Positions 18,155-27,280 are shown, counted from the first letter of the stretch. The stretch is 64,000 nt of DNA from Bilifractor sp002394235 (GCF_052118845.1 NZ_JBQKGJ010000001.1:185072-249071); one strand, 5' to 3'. Notes: a model not told the origin generated them from the letters alone. Program-made: numbers and translations.

Positions 18155-19248
18155 AGAACGATCCTCCCGATTTTACACATATAGTAGAGCCCGCCGAACA
18201 CGACAGAAGGCAGAAGTACCACAGGAACCTTCCAGATCGCCCTCCACCTGCGGCATCCAAGAATGTACCAGATCGAGCAGATCCCGATCATGGACGCCGC
18301 AATGATAATGCCCATCCCGGATAGGAGACAGCATGCCAGGTCTGTAATCAGAAGCATCCAGATGGCCCTCTCTTCCGCGGCGTGTCTGTACAGATAGATA
18401 AAGCAGTACAGGATCATCGGTATTCCCACTCCCGCGACCACGGCCTTCCCCTGCCAGATCCGCAGAAGCGCAAACTCCGACTGTGTGCGAGTAGATCCCG
18501 CAAAAAAGAGCTGGAGAAAAGCGACAATCAGACAGAATAAAATTGCCTTCCGTCTGTCATCCCCGAACAGTTCCATACCCGCCAGGCAGTAGATCCCATA
18601 GCCGAGGAGCAGAAGAATCACCGGAAGTACCGTGTGCGCAAGCACCGCCGGATGCATTGCAGTGAGTCTCGCCAGCATTGCGATGTAGATCATCCACGGA
18701 GAGACGGCATCCTTCAGATAGTCTCCGCCCCAGTTCTGGAGATTCAGTTCACCCGTCGCGGCATTCTCCGTGAGCATCCGGTTGGTCTTCCATGTGTATA
18801 CCGCATGAGCGATAAACCGGGAATCATCCTCATCCAGATGCATTCCAAACAGATATACCGCACATTGGAAACCCACGATCACAAGCAGAAGCAGCAGCAG
18901 AACCAGAGCAGTCCTGTCACGGAAAAGCCCCGGCTGCTTCCGGTGCCTTGCATCGAACCGGATAAACGGAACCTTTCTGCGAATAGAGACGAAGATAATC
19001 ACAAGCGCCGCCAGAATCAGAAGCCACAGCAGGATCACATGCCGAAAGTCCTGTCGAAGGAAAATCATGGGAACTGCCACCGCCTCAAAGACCGCCCACA
19101 TCAGCAGATTTCCGGCGACAAGATTCAGGACGGACCGTCTGACAATATTATTCTCATATAGGTGCAGAAGATCCGTAAGGATATATCCGCAGATGCCGGG
19201 AATCACCAGAAATACAAGCAGCAGTCCCGGAATACTTTTAATCAGCAT
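18151..19248 (-). CDS. Polytopic membrane protein (DUF6077-like), N-terminal partner
   Basis: I start at ATG 19248 (a GTG lies three codons earlier). The product has about nine hydrophobic helices. An early loop contains FGMHLDEDDSRFIAHAVYTWKT-like acidic residues (LDEDDSRF). In GT-C glycosyltransferases an acidic loop at this place binds metal and the lipid-linked donor. With the overlapping downstream gene it is about 630 residues, a typical GT-C size. This is an inference from layout; no family is certain. It lies between a GT2 and the phosphoglycosyl transferase fusion. Confidence 0.6.
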   Translation of the reverse strand: MLIKSIPGLLLVFLVIPGICGYILTDLLHLYENNIVRRSVLNLVAGNLLMWAVFEAVAVPMIFLRQDFRHVILLWLLILAALVIIFVSIRRKVPFIRFDARHRKQPGLFRDRTALVLLLLLLVIVGFQCAVYLFGMHLDEDDSRFIAHAVYTWKTNRMLTENAATGELNLQNWGGDYLKDAVSPWMIYIAMLARLTAMHPAVLAHTVLPVILLLLGYGIYCLAGMELFGDDRRKAILFCLIVAFLQLFFAGSTRTQSEFALLRIWQGKAVVAGVGIPMILYCFIYLYRHAAEERAIWMLLITDLACCLLSGMGIIIAASMIGICSIWYILGCRRWRAIWKVPVVLLPSVVFGGLYYMCKIGRIVL

Positions 19249-19325
19249 ATAAAACACTTTCTCTGTCTTGTTTTCAGATATTGCAGTCTGTTATTTTACC
19301 ATGTTGCTTCCGGATTGTAAAATCG

Positions 19326-20246
19326 TCAGATATAGAACAGCTGTCCCAGGATCCTGACCAGATCGCCTTTCAGAAAACGTCCCTTAAGCAGGGCAGCCAT
19401 CCTTCTCGGCTTTGAAAAGTCCGGAATACGCAGAAACTCCTCGAGTGCGTTCTTCGAGTCTTCAGGCATTATACTGCCGAATCTCTCATACAGCAACCTT
19501 GCCTCCGCAAAATTCAGCTTCAGATTATATCTGGTATTCCTGTCCATCAGCTTACCGATACGATAGGAAAAGCTTCTGACATTCACCGCACTCACCACAT
19601 TATCGCCGTGCTGCCGGTAGTACATCAGCTTTTCCGGAAGATGAACGACCTCGCCGAGGGCGCTGACATACTGCGCGGCCCACCAGTCATGCATACGGAT
19701 CCTCGGATCATAATCTCCCATAAGCCGGTAAGCTGCCCGGTTCATCATGACCGTGCATCCCGTCACATAATTCTGCACCAGAAGATGTCGGAAATCTGTG
19801 CGGTGTCCGTAGACCTGCAGCTGCTTCTCGCGGACCGGGACGGGATTCAGCGCCGCGTCTGCCACAATATAGTCAGAAAAAACCAGAAGCGGGCAATCCG
19901 CGCCTCTTGCCTTCTCCTTTTCTGCCATGACCTGCAGCGTCCTCCTGACCTTCTCCTTTTTCCAGACATCGTCCTGATCGCAGAACATAATGTATTCCCC
20001 GGCCGCATGCTTCACGAGCTCCATGAAATTTGGCGTCGGCCCTCCGCAGCGGATCTGATCACAGATCACGCGAATCTTCTCCGGATATTTCTGCGCATAA
20101 TCCTCCAGAATCCCCTGTGTGCCATCAGTGGAACCATCGTCACGGATCAGAATCCGGATATTCTTCTCCGATTGCGAGAGAAGAGACTCCAGCTGCTCGG
20201 CCAGATATCTCTCTCCATTATAGGTTGCAAGCAAAATTTCTACCAT
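19326..20246 (-). CDS. GT2 family glycosyltransferase, rhamnosyltransferase-like
   Basis: The likely start MVEILLATYNG (20246) follows AGGA; an upstream in-frame extension of 16 residues lacks a site. The GT-A domain shows ILLATYNGERYLAEQLESLL, RDDGSTDGT, FCDQDDVWKKEK and a late HDWWAAQYVSALG. These features are typical of WbbL/RfbN-like rhamnosyl- and related transferases. It is soluble or peripheral and should act on the undecaprenyl-linked chain with dTDP-rhamnose from the adjacent rfb genes. The donor is inferred. Confidence 0.85.
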   Translation of the reverse strand: MVEILLATYNGERYLAEQLESLLSQSEKNIRILIRDDGSTDGTQGILEDYAQKYPEKIRVICDQIRCGGPTPNFMELVKHAAGEYIMFCDQDDVWKKEKVRRTLQVMAEKEKARGADCPLLVFSDYIVADAALNPVPVREKQLQVYGHRTDFRHLLVQNYVTGCTVMMNRAAYRLMGDYDPRIRMHDWWAAQYVSALGEVVHLPEKLMYYRQHGDNVVSAVNVRSFSYRIGKLMDRNTRYNLKLNFAEARLLYERFGSIMPEDSKNALEEFLRIPDFSKPRRMAALLKGRFLKGDLVRILGQLFYI

Positions 20247-20336
20247 ATATTTATCCTGATAAAATGTCTGTTGCGGATCACTGCCTGTATACATTGCGTC
20301 AGCACTGGTCTGTGATCGAATGCACGCGCGAACGCA

Positions 20337-20406
20337 AAAAGGAACGACCGCAGTAAAACGGTTTCTTTCCTCTCGGAATCCCAGGTTTTATGCGACTGTT
20401 CCTTTT
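20337..20406 (-). terminator. Possible terminator between rfbD and the GT2
   Basis: Arms AAAAGGAAC...TAAAAC (20337-20359) and GTTTTA...GTTCCTTTT (20385-20406) pair over about 19 of 23 positions. On the minus strand the stem ends in GTTCCTTTTTG. It lies in the 257-bp gap after rfbD and could reduce read-through into the distal polysaccharide genes. Nothing else is evident in the gap. Confidence 0.5.
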
Positions 20407-20503
20407 CTCTTTGATCCGGCTTTCAATGCCCGCTCACATCCGCCGGCTTTACTGTCACAGCGGATTCAATGGTGTTTATATCTGTCCGCCACATTCGCCG
20501 ATA

Positions 20504-21424
20504 TCAGCGGATCTCACCGATCTCAACCAGAAAACGATGCAAAGCATCCTTCCAGTCCGGAAGCGGCTGAAAGCCATTCTCAACAAGCTTCGATTTATCC
20601 AGGCGGCTGTTAAAGGGCCGCGCCGCCTTCGACAGTCCGTACTCCGCGGTAGTAACCGGGGTGACTCTGGTCTGCATGCCGGCCTGTCTGTATATCTCTT
20701 TTGTAAAGTCATACCACGAAATATATCCGCCCTCATTCGTGGCATGATAATATCCGTACTTATCGGTTTCGATCATATCCACCAGAAGCCGCGCCAGATC
20801 CAGCGTATAGGTCGGCGTTCCGATCTGATCATTTACCACGCGTACTTCCGAATGCGTCCTGCCTACATTCAGCATCGTCCGGATGAAATTCTTACCGTTC
20901 AGTCCGAATACCCAGGCAATCCGCACGATGAAGTACTTCTCAAGGATCTCAGAGACGGCGAGCTCCCCTCCCAGCTTTGACTTTCCATACACATTGAGCG
21001 GAGCGTAGTCCCTGCAGTCCGGCTTCCATGGCTCTGTTCCCTGTCCGTCAAACACGTAATCCGTGCTGATGTAGACCATCTTTGCATCCGCTTTTCGCGC
21101 TGCGCGGGCGATATTCCTCGTTCCGTCCACATTGATCGCCATAACCTTCGGCCTGTTTTCCTCATCCTCGGCAGCGTCAACCGCAGTCCATGCCGCACAG
21201 TGCACAATGACATCCGGCTTCACCTCGGAAATGACGCGATCCACCGCATCCTCGTCCGTTATATTGAGGGATACATACGGCATCCTGGTTACCGCTGATC
21301 CTTCATTGATACCGCTGTAGGAAGGAGCAAGATCCGTTCCTACCCCTTCCAGGCCTCTTGCCGCCAGCTCATTCATTACATCGTGTCCGAGCTGCCCGGC
21401 CACGCCTGTCACAAATACCTTCAT
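20504..21424 (-). CDS. rfbD: dTDP-4-dehydrorhamnose reductase
   Basis: This 306-residue short-chain dehydrogenase/reductase begins MKVFVTGVAGQLGHDV, the NADPH-binding motif. It contains YISTDYVFDGQG and the catalytic YGKSK, all typical of RmlD. It carries out the last step, giving dTDP-L-rhamnose. Its ATG overlaps the rfbB stop (TGATG), a sign of translational coupling. Confidence 0.95.
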   Translation of the reverse strand: MKVFVTGVAGQLGHDVMNELAARGLEGVGTDLAPSYSGINEGSAVTRMPYVSLNITDEDAVDRVISEVKPDVIVHCAAWTAVDAAEDEENRPKVMAINVDGTRNIARAARKADAKMVYISTDYVFDGQGTEPWKPDCRDYAPLNVYGKSKLGGELAVSEILEKYFIVRIAWVFGLNGKNFIRTMLNVGRTHSEVRVVNDQIGTPTYTLDLARLLVDMIETDKYGYYHATNEGGYISWYDFTKEIYRQAGMQTRVTPVTTAEYGLSKAARPFNSRLDKSKLVENGFQPLPDWKDALHRFLVEIGEIR

Positions 21425-22455
21425 CAGCCGATAACCTCTTTCTTCCCGTACATCTCATTATAATAGTTCTGGTAATCGCCACGAATAATGTTCTCCCACC
21501 ATTCCTTGTGATCCAGATACCACTGAATGGTCTTCTTGATTCCATCCTTGAACATCGTCTCCGGCAACCAGCCGAGCTCATTGTGGATCTTGGTCGGATC
21601 AATGGCGTATCTCTGATCGTGGCCTTTTCGGTCGGTGACATGCTCGATCAGAGAATATGGCTTACCCAGATAATCCAGGATCAGCTTTACGATGTCGATG
21701 TTGTGCATCTCATTGTGACCGCCGATGTTGTAGACCTCTCCAACTGTTCCCTTCCGCATGATGAGGTCGATGGCCTTGCAGTGATCCTCCACATAAAGCC
21801 AGTCACGTACATTCAGGCCCTCTCCATAAACCGGGAGTTTTTTGTCCGCCAGTGCATTCGCGATCATCAGAGGAATCAGCTTTTCCGGAAACTGATAGGG
21901 GCCGTAGTTGTTTGAGCAGCGGCTGATCGTTACCGGAAGCCCATAGGTTCTGTGGTATGCGTTAACCAGAAGATCCGCGGATGCCTTGGATGTGCTGTAA
22001 GGACTGGAGGTATGAATCGGTGTATCCTCATGGAAAAACAGATCCGGGCGGTCCAGCGGAAGATCTCCGTAAACCTCATCCGTAGAAACCTGATGATACC
22101 TGTGAATGCCATACTTGCGGCAGGCGTCCATCAGCACCGAGGTTCCGATGATATTCGTCTCGAGGAAGATCGTCGGATTCTCGATCGAACGGTCCACATG
22201 AGACTCCGCGGCAAAATTCACGACGATGTCCGGTTTTTCCTCCTCAAACAGTCTGTAAACTCCCTCTCTGTCACAGATATCAAGTTTGACAAAGCGGAAA
22301 TTCGGCTTTTCCAGAACCGGCGCCAGCGTAGACAGGTTGCCGGCATAGGTCAGCTTGTCCAGGCAGATGATCCTGTCCTCCGGATGCTGCTCCAGCTCAT
22401 AGAAAATAAAATTGCTTCCGATAAATCCGGCACCGCCGGTAACGATAATATTCAT
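21424..22455 (-). CDS. rfbB: dTDP-glucose 4,6-dehydratase
   Basis: The start MNIIVTGGAGFIG (22455) follows AAAGGAG. The 343-residue enzyme has the NAD-binding GGAGFIGSNF, the catalytic TDEVYGDL and YSTSKASAD (YxxxK), as in RmlB. It makes dTDP-4-keto-6-deoxyglucose, the second step to dTDP-rhamnose. It lies between rfbA and rfbD with 27-bp spacing and a 1-nt overlap respectively. Confidence 0.96.
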   Translation of the reverse strand: MNIIVTGGAGFIGSNFIFYELEQHPEDRIICLDKLTYAGNLSTLAPVLEKPNFRFVKLDICDREGVYRLFEEEKPDIVVNFAAESHVDRSIENPTIFLETNIIGTSVLMDACRKYGIHRYHQVSTDEVYGDLPLDRPDLFFHEDTPIHTSSPYSTSKASADLLVNAYHRTYGLPVTISRCSNNYGPYQFPEKLIPLMIANALADKKLPVYGEGLNVRDWLYVEDHCKAIDLIMRKGTVGEVYNIGGHNEMHNIDIVKLILDYLGKPYSLIEHVTDRKGHDQRYAIDPTKIHNELGWLPETMFKDGIKKTIQWYLDHKEWWENIIRGDYQNYYNEMYGKKEVIG

Positions 22456-22482
22456 GATTTTCTCCTTTACTCCCGTCACACT

Positions 22483-23385
22483 TCAGTCATTGTGAAGGAT
22501 ATCGACATATTTGTTGTTCAGAACGTCCATCAGATACTGGCCGTACTGATTCTTCTTCAGCTCCTCATACTCCCGGAGTACCTGTTCTCTTGTGATCCAG
22601 CCGTTCAGATAGGCAATTTCCTCGAGGCAGGCGATCTTGCGGTGCTGATGCTGCTCTGTGATCTTTACAAAGTTTGTGGCATCCACAAGACTCTCATGTG
22701 TACCGGTGTCCAGCCAGGTAAATCCCTGTCCCAGAAGCTCGACATTCAGTTCCCCATTCTGCAGATAGATCTTGTTCAGGTCCGTGATCTCGAGCTCTCC
22801 TCTTGCCGACGGTTTTAACTTCTGAGCATACTCCACCACGCGGTTGTCGTAGAAATACAGTCCGGTCACACAGTAATTGCTCTTGGGCTTCGCCGGCTTT
22901 TCTTCGATGGAAACTGCTCTTCCGTCCCTGTCAAACTCCACGATGCCAAATCTCTCCGGATCATCGACATAATAGCCGAACACCGTAGCTCCCTTTCCGG
23001 TTTCCGCATTTTCCACGGCAGCTCTCAGGCGTTTCTTCAGCCCATGGCCGGCGAAAATATTATCTCCGAGGATCATGGCAACCGGCTCATCCCCGATAAA
23101 GTCCGCTCCGATGATAAAAGCCTGAGCGAGACCATCCGGAGACGGCTGCACCTTATACTGCAGCGAGATGCCGAACTGATGCCCGTCTCCGAGAAGCTCC
23201 TCAAAGCGCGGCGTGTCCGCCGGCGTTGAAATGATCAGTATATCACGAATCCCCGCGTTCATCAGAACGGAGAGCGGATAGTAGATCATGGGTTTGTCAT
23301 AAATCGGGAGAAGCTGCTTCGATGTCACCTTAGTCAGCGGATATAACCTGGTTCCGGATCCGCCTGCCAGAATGATTCCTTTCAT
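22483..23385 (-). CDS. rfbA: Glucose-1-phosphate thymidylyltransferase
   Basis: I use the start MKGIILAGGSGTRLYP at 23385, preceded by AGAAAGG. The 300-residue protein has the nucleotide-binding GGSGTRLYPLT, the substrate loop KQLLPIYDKPMIYYP, and EEKPAKPKSNY. These are RmlA features, so it makes dTDP-glucose, the first committed step. It heads the rfbABD group. The 177-bp upstream gap carries two repeat elements. Confidence 0.96.
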   Translation of the reverse strand: MKGIILAGGSGTRLYPLTKVTSKQLLPIYDKPMIYYPLSVLMNAGIRDILIISTPADTPRFEELLGDGHQFGISLQYKVQPSPDGLAQAFIIGADFIGDEPVAMILGDNIFAGHGLKKRLRAAVENAETGKGATVFGYYVDDPERFGIVEFDRDGRAVSIEEKPAKPKSNYCVTGLYFYDNRVVEYAQKLKPSARGELEITDLNKIYLQNGELNVELLGQGFTWLDTGTHESLVDATNFVKITEQHQHRKIACLEEIAYLNGWITREQVLREYEELKKNQYGQYLMDVLNNKYVDILHND

Positions 23386-23440
23386 ATCAATGCCTTTCTG
23401 TACTCTGTTTATCTTTTTTCTTTTGTTACCTGTTTCGCTG

Positions 23441-23504
23441 TTGACCATTTTCTCTGTTAACCGAGTTATTTCTTGACCAATGTCTCTGTTAACCGGTTTT
23501 ATTT
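23441..23504. repeat. Two 32-bp tandem units upstream of rfbA
   Basis: Units 23441-23472 and 23473-23504 both begin TTGACCA and contain TCTCTGTTAACCG, with a few differences. They lie between the rfbA start and the dispersed element at 23503-23550. Confidence 0.75.
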
Positions 23505-23550
23505 ACGCGAACAGTGAGCCGCAGCCGAATGCGAAGTATTCGTGTGCTGC
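23503..23550. repeat. Dispersed repeat element (copy 2)
   Basis: About 48 bp match the reverse complement of 2071-2118 with two mismatches. The element contains GCGAACAGTGAGCC and CGAATGCGAAGTATTCG, the latter being nearly self-complementary. Both copies are intergenic. Confidence 0.8.
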
Positions 23551-23562
23551 CTGTTCCCCCTG

Positions 23563-24912
23563 TTACGCAATTATGGAAGACCGCGGCAAAAGCTTCTGCT
23601 CCTCCAGCGCCCGTTCGAGCGTCCGGTTAAACGCCTCCTGTGTAAAATTCCTGCGGTACAAATCCACGCATTTCCTGCGCGCCTGCGGATCTTCCGCAAC
23701 TGCAATCAGTCTGTCCAGGATCAGATTCAGATCTTCCTCCGTCATCGTCATCAGGTTGTCGGGAATATTTACACCAATACCGCATGTCGACGCAAATTCC
23801 CATAAATCTCCCTTGATGCTGTTGATCAGCGGAACCCCATATGACAGATAGTCAATGGATTTCATTGACAATCCGACATGCACATCCGTCCGCATCACAT
23901 TGATGCCAAGACAGCAGCGGGAAAGAATCTCTGCCTTCCGGTCTTCCTCATAGACCGCTCCGCGGCAGACAGTCTCGGCACCGCTGTTCCGGAGCTCCCG
24001 GATAAAATCGTCTCTGTGCTCTCCCTCTCCGATGATATCCGCAATAACCTTCCTTCGGCGGTTCAACGCCCCCAGAAGATACGCAATCCTCGGAATATCA
24101 ATGATATTGTTGATTGCGCCGATGTACGCAATGCGGAGACTCTGCTCCGGACACGACGATTTTCTGACCACGGCATCATCAACCACAGCATCATGGGCTA
24201 TGACATCATGGGCTATGTTATCATGAGCTACGTTATCATGGGCTATATTGTCACGAGCTACATTATCACGGGTTGCGTTATCATGGACAGCTGTCTTCTC
24301 TGGATTTGGCGCTCCTCCGGGATCTGTCCGAATCCTTTCGCCTGACGCTCTATATTTATTATCACCGGAAAGTTTGCACCAGTAAAGAGTATATGTTCTG
24401 TTCTCTGGTAAATCAAGCTGTTCCCGATAAAAACCACATTCCGTGAAGATCACGTCAGCACATCCCAGATGATGATCCCGAAGATTTCTCCATCTCCGGA
24501 TCGGCGTCAGGTGAGCTGCCGCCCTCAGCGGGAGCGATTCCGGCCAGAGATCAATCAGGTCAAAAATCACACGAACGCCTGTTTTCCTGCGAATCCGTTC
24601 TGCTTCCGCAGCAAAGGAATTGGCAGGAATCATAAAATAAATCAGATCGAAGCCCCCAGATTCCAGATATGCCCCTGCGTCGAGCGCAAATCGGCGGATT
24701 GCCATGAGACGCGTAAGCGAAAGATTCCTGGTATATGGTCTGAGGTGGATGTAGACATGATTTTCCGCTTCTCTTTGAACCGTTCGTTTGCCATGATGAT
24801 CGAAATCTGAAAAAACGCGAACAGCGGTATGCCCTTTTTCCTCGAAAAACTGGGCTACCGCTTCTGCTCTGTCTTCAAATGTTGAGGAATGCGTTACGAT
24901 CGCAACCTTCAT
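23563..24912 (-). CDS. GT4-like glycosyltransferase with an internal pentapeptide repeat
   Basis: The 449-residue protein starts after AAAGGGATC. The N-terminal half has KVAIVTHSSTFEDRA and VRVIFDLIDLWPESLPLR. The C-terminal half has LRIAYIGAINNIIDI, DFIRELRNSGAETVCRG and GLSMKSIDYLSYGVPLINS, which is the GT-B/GT4 layout seen in WbuB-type transferases. Between the two domains lies a run of about eight [HR]DN[VI]A pentapeptides encoded by 15-bp tandem units. The repeats sit in the interdomain linker, so copy changes (multiples of 15 bp) would keep the frame. It should add an early sugar to the lipid-linked chain. Confidence 0.82.
   Translation of the reverse strand: MKVAIVTHSSTFEDRAEAVAQFFEEKGHTAVRVFSDFDHHGKRTVQREAENHVYIHLRPYTRNLSLTRLMAIRRFALDAGAYLESGGFDLIYFMIPANSFAAEAERIRRKTGVRVIFDLIDLWPESLPLRAAAHLTPIRRWRNLRDHHLGCADVIFTECGFYREQLDLPENRTYTLYWCKLSGDNKYRASGERIRTDPGGAPNPEKTAVHDNATRDNVARDNIAHDNVAHDNIAHDVIAHDAVVDDAVVRKSSCPEQSLRIAYIGAINNIIDIPRIAYLLGALNRRRKVIADIIGEGEHRDDFIRELRNSGAETVCRGAVYEEDRKAEILSRCCLGINVMRTDVHVGLSMKSIDYLSYGVPLINSIKGDLWEFASTCGIGVNIPDNLMTMTEEDLNLILDRLIAVAEDPQARRKCVDLYRRNFTQEAFNRTLERALEEQKLLPRSSIIA
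24190..24294. repeat. 15-bp minisatellite inside the GT4 gene, about seven units
   Basis: Units begin every 15 bp from 24190, each of the form RTCAYGRGCTAYRTT, with more divergent units on both sides. They encode the [HR]DN[VI]A repeat in frame. Some units differ by a single base, which suggests fairly recent expansion. Confidence 0.92.
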
Positions 24913-25042
24913 AAAGATCCCTTTCCAAAAATATCAGGATAATACCTGGCAAAAATCCGACGGCAGAAGCCGCTGCTTCCCCACAGAGACTGTCCTGTTC
25001 TTCTCGCTGTCTGTTCTCCGCGCCATACACAAATCACGTCTC

Positions 25043-26431
25043 TCAGCTGCCGTGCTGTTCCTCATTCTGCCTGGTTTTTTCGTTCATCTTCTGCTGGGCT
25101 TCCTGATCAAAGCCCTCCGTGCTTTCCGGCTGAAATACGGTTCTCGCAGTCAAAAGCACCAGCTTGACATCCATCAGAATGGACTGATTCTCGATATACA
25201 TCAGATCAAGAAGAAGCTTATCATGCGCGGAGGTATTATACTTGCCGAATACCTGAGCGTAGCCGGTAAGTCCGCCCTTGACCGAAAGCCGGTAACGAAA
25301 TTCCGGTATTTCCCTGACGTACTCGTCCACGTGCTCCACCCGCTCCGGTCTTGGGCCGACAAAGCTCATATCCCCTTTGAGGATGTTGAAAAACTGGGGG
25401 AACTCATCCAGCCGAAACTTCCGGATCACCCGTCCGGTCCTTGTAATTCTGGGATCCCTGTCCGTTGTCGGAAGGACTCCGTACTTATCCGCATCGACAA
25501 CCATACTCCGGAACTTCAGGATCTCAAAAACCCTCGCGTCCTTGGTATAGCGCTTCTGGCGGAAGAATACCGGCCCGTGATCCTCTGCCTTGATGCAGAT
25601 GGCGACAACCAGCATGACAGGAGACGTGACGATGATAAGAAACAGAGAAAAAATAATATCCAGCGCACGCTTTATCCCCTGATATTTCTTGTTATTATAG
25701 TTATACTCATACTTCATCAGCGGAGTATCCAGAAGATGCTTCGGCTCACAGCCTAGGCCAAAGATATCCAGAAGCTCAGGGGTGTAGTAGAAATTCTTCT
25801 TGTGCTCAATGCACATCTCGCTAACAGCCGCCCTTGTCTCAAAGGTAACGCCATACATGATGACGGTGCAGCAGCCCTGCATGTGCTGCAGCAGTATTTC
25901 TTCCCCGATCTCCTCTCTCTCGGTATAAATAACGGAAAACAGATGCTTGTATTTCTTCAGAAGTCTCTGTTCAAATGCAAGCACCTCCTCCGGACTGATC
26001 TTTTTCCCGTAAAGTACCAGCGTCTTCTGCGGTGCGACATGCTTCATGAAGTACCGCTTCGTGAAAACGACAATGTTTATCGTTCCGACCAGCTGAAGCA
26101 AAACAATAAAAGCTCCCGGCAGAATATTGACCACCTGGTTGTAGATCAGACAACACTCCACATACAGGATAAAATCCGTAATGGCAAAGGAAATAAACTG
26201 CGAAAAGACGATCTCTCCCATATTTGTGGACGCGATACGGAACGCCTTGTACACACTGCAAAGGAGATTGTAAATGATATAAAAGATCAGGATACTGGCG
26301 ATCATGCCGGGTATCTTGTAGGTATCAAACGCGTAGTCGTTATAAAAGAATGCCCATACAAGTGCAAACAGGCCGACATTCCATAGACGGAGTACCAGCC
26401 TGGCGGAGTGGGTAACCTTTTTGTTCTCCAT
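25043..26431 (-). CDS. Undecaprenyl-phosphate sugar phosphotransferase (CpsE/WbaP type)
   Basis: The 462-residue protein starts after GAGGAT. Residues about 15-115 hold four membrane spans and a CoA-binding-like region follows. The C-terminal sugar-transferase domain has KRALDIIFSLFLI, FEILKFRSMVVDAD, the intact dyad in FRLDEFPQFFN and MSFVGPRPERVEHV. It should start glycan synthesis by placing a hexose-1-phosphate on undecaprenyl phosphate. As first gene of the locus behind a strong promoter it may be the main initiator; a second, fused initiator lies at 15100-17199. Confidence 0.93.
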   Translation of the reverse strand: MENKKVTHSARLVLRLWNVGLFALVWAFFYNDYAFDTYKIPGMIASILIFYIIYNLLCSVYKAFRIASTNMGEIVFSQFISFAITDFILYVECCLIYNQVVNILPGAFIVLLQLVGTINIVVFTKRYFMKHVAPQKTLVLYGKKISPEEVLAFEQRLLKKYKHLFSVIYTEREEIGEEILLQHMQGCCTVIMYGVTFETRAAVSEMCIEHKKNFYYTPELLDIFGLGCEPKHLLDTPLMKYEYNYNNKKYQGIKRALDIIFSLFLIIVTSPVMLVVAICIKAEDHGPVFFRQKRYTKDARVFEILKFRSMVVDADKYGVLPTTDRDPRITRTGRVIRKFRLDEFPQFFNILKGDMSFVGPRPERVEHVDEYVREIPEFRYRLSVKGGLTGYAQVFGKYNTSAHDKLLLDLMYIENQSILMDVKLVLLTARTVFQPESTEGFDQEAQQKMNEKTRQNEEQHGS

Positions 26432-26482
26432 ATTTATCCTCGTTACCTTTCGTCAGGAAAGGATGATGACATAGTTAGATTA

Positions 26483-26511
26483 ATTTTAGCATACGCGAAG
26501 TTCCTTGTAAA
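26483..26511 (-). promoter_or_regulatory. Sigma-A promoter of the polysaccharide locus
   Basis: On the minus strand, -35 TTTACA (26506-26511) and -10 TAAAAT (26483-26488) are 17 bp apart, about 50 bp upstream of the first phosphoglycosyl transferase start. No terminator-like structure lies between it and the gene. Confidence 0.8.
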
Positions 26512-26530
26512 GAATCCGGAATCTGCTGGC

Positions 26531-26592
26531 CTGACCGGATCCGGAAACCGGATTCTGACAAACTGACCGGATCCGAAAGCCGGATTCTGACA
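26531..26592. repeat. Two 30-bp direct repeats, period 32 bp, after sigH
   Basis: Copies at 26531-26560 and 26563-26592 start CTGACCGGATCCG and end CCGGATTCTGACA. Each contains an internal CCGGATCCGG-like palindrome. They lie between the sigH stop and the polysaccharide promoter. Confidence 0.8.
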
Positions 26593-26617
26593 CCGGGGCT
26601 GAATTCCTTCTGCCTGC

Positions 26618-27220
26618 TCATAGACCCTTTCGAACGACAATCTGCTGCACCTTCCCGCGGATTCTCTGGAGAGCATTGTCTATGGATTTCGGGGTTCGGT
26701 TCATTCTCCCGGCAATCTCATGATAATCCAACCCGTCCAGATATAATTCGAGAACCTCTCTCTCCATCCGGCTCAGTGCCTGATTGATCTCATCCCGGAG
26801 ATTTCTGGCATTTTCAAAATCAATCAAAATATTCTCCGGACTGTCCGCGGCACCCAACTCCGCGTCCTTGCGGTTATCCTGAAGCTCGCTGATGGAAATC
26901 GAGCTGTTTAGCGGCCTGTGCTTTTGCCGGCTTGCGGATAGCACAGCCGTATACATCTGCCTGGAAATCAGAAGTCCGGCATAGGTCCGGAACGATGCAT
27001 TTTCGTCCGGGTTATAATCCCGGATTGCCTTGAACAACCCGAGCATTCCCTCCTGCAGCAGGTCCTCCCTGTCTCCGCCGGCCAGGTAAAGCTCCCTCGC
27101 CAGAGAACGGACCGTTTTCTTGTACTTTTCAAGCAGAAAATCCTCGATCCCGGTCTCGCCGCTGCGAAGCCGGCGAATCAGTTCCTCGTCCGGAACTCCC
27201 TCGTACTCACTGTTTTTCAT
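26618..27220 (-). CDS. sigH: RNA polymerase sigma factor SigH (Spo0H)
   Basis: The 200-residue protein has sigma-70 region 2 (DREDLLQEGMLGLFKAIRDYNP, the core-binding and -10 elements). Region 4 is a C-terminal helix-turn-helix (LDGLDYHEIAGRMNRTPKSIDNALQRIR). Length and region 2 match the SigH/Spo0H group, which in clostridia governs entry to sporulation and stationary phase. The neighbourhood cysS-mrnC-rlmB-sigH is conserved in Firmicutes, which supports the assignment. It starts at ATG 27220 behind a modest AGGA site. Confidence 0.9.
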   Translation of the reverse strand: MKNSEYEGVPDEELIRRLRSGETGIEDFLLEKYKKTVRSLARELYLAGGDREDLLQEGMLGLFKAIRDYNPDENASFRTYAGLLISRQMYTAVLSASRQKHRPLNSSISISELQDNRKDAELGAADSPENILIDFENARNLRDEINQALSRMEREVLELYLDGLDYHEIAGRMNRTPKSIDNALQRIRGKVQQIVVRKGL

Positions 27221-27280
27221 AATCCTGTATATTTATTGAAGAACAATTTGCTGTCTGAAGCCTCACGGTTTCTGCCAGGC

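Noticed and set aside
24175..24300. Possible CRISPR array
   Set aside because: The 15-bp units are directly adjacent with no spacers and lie within a coding frame. No cas genes are present.
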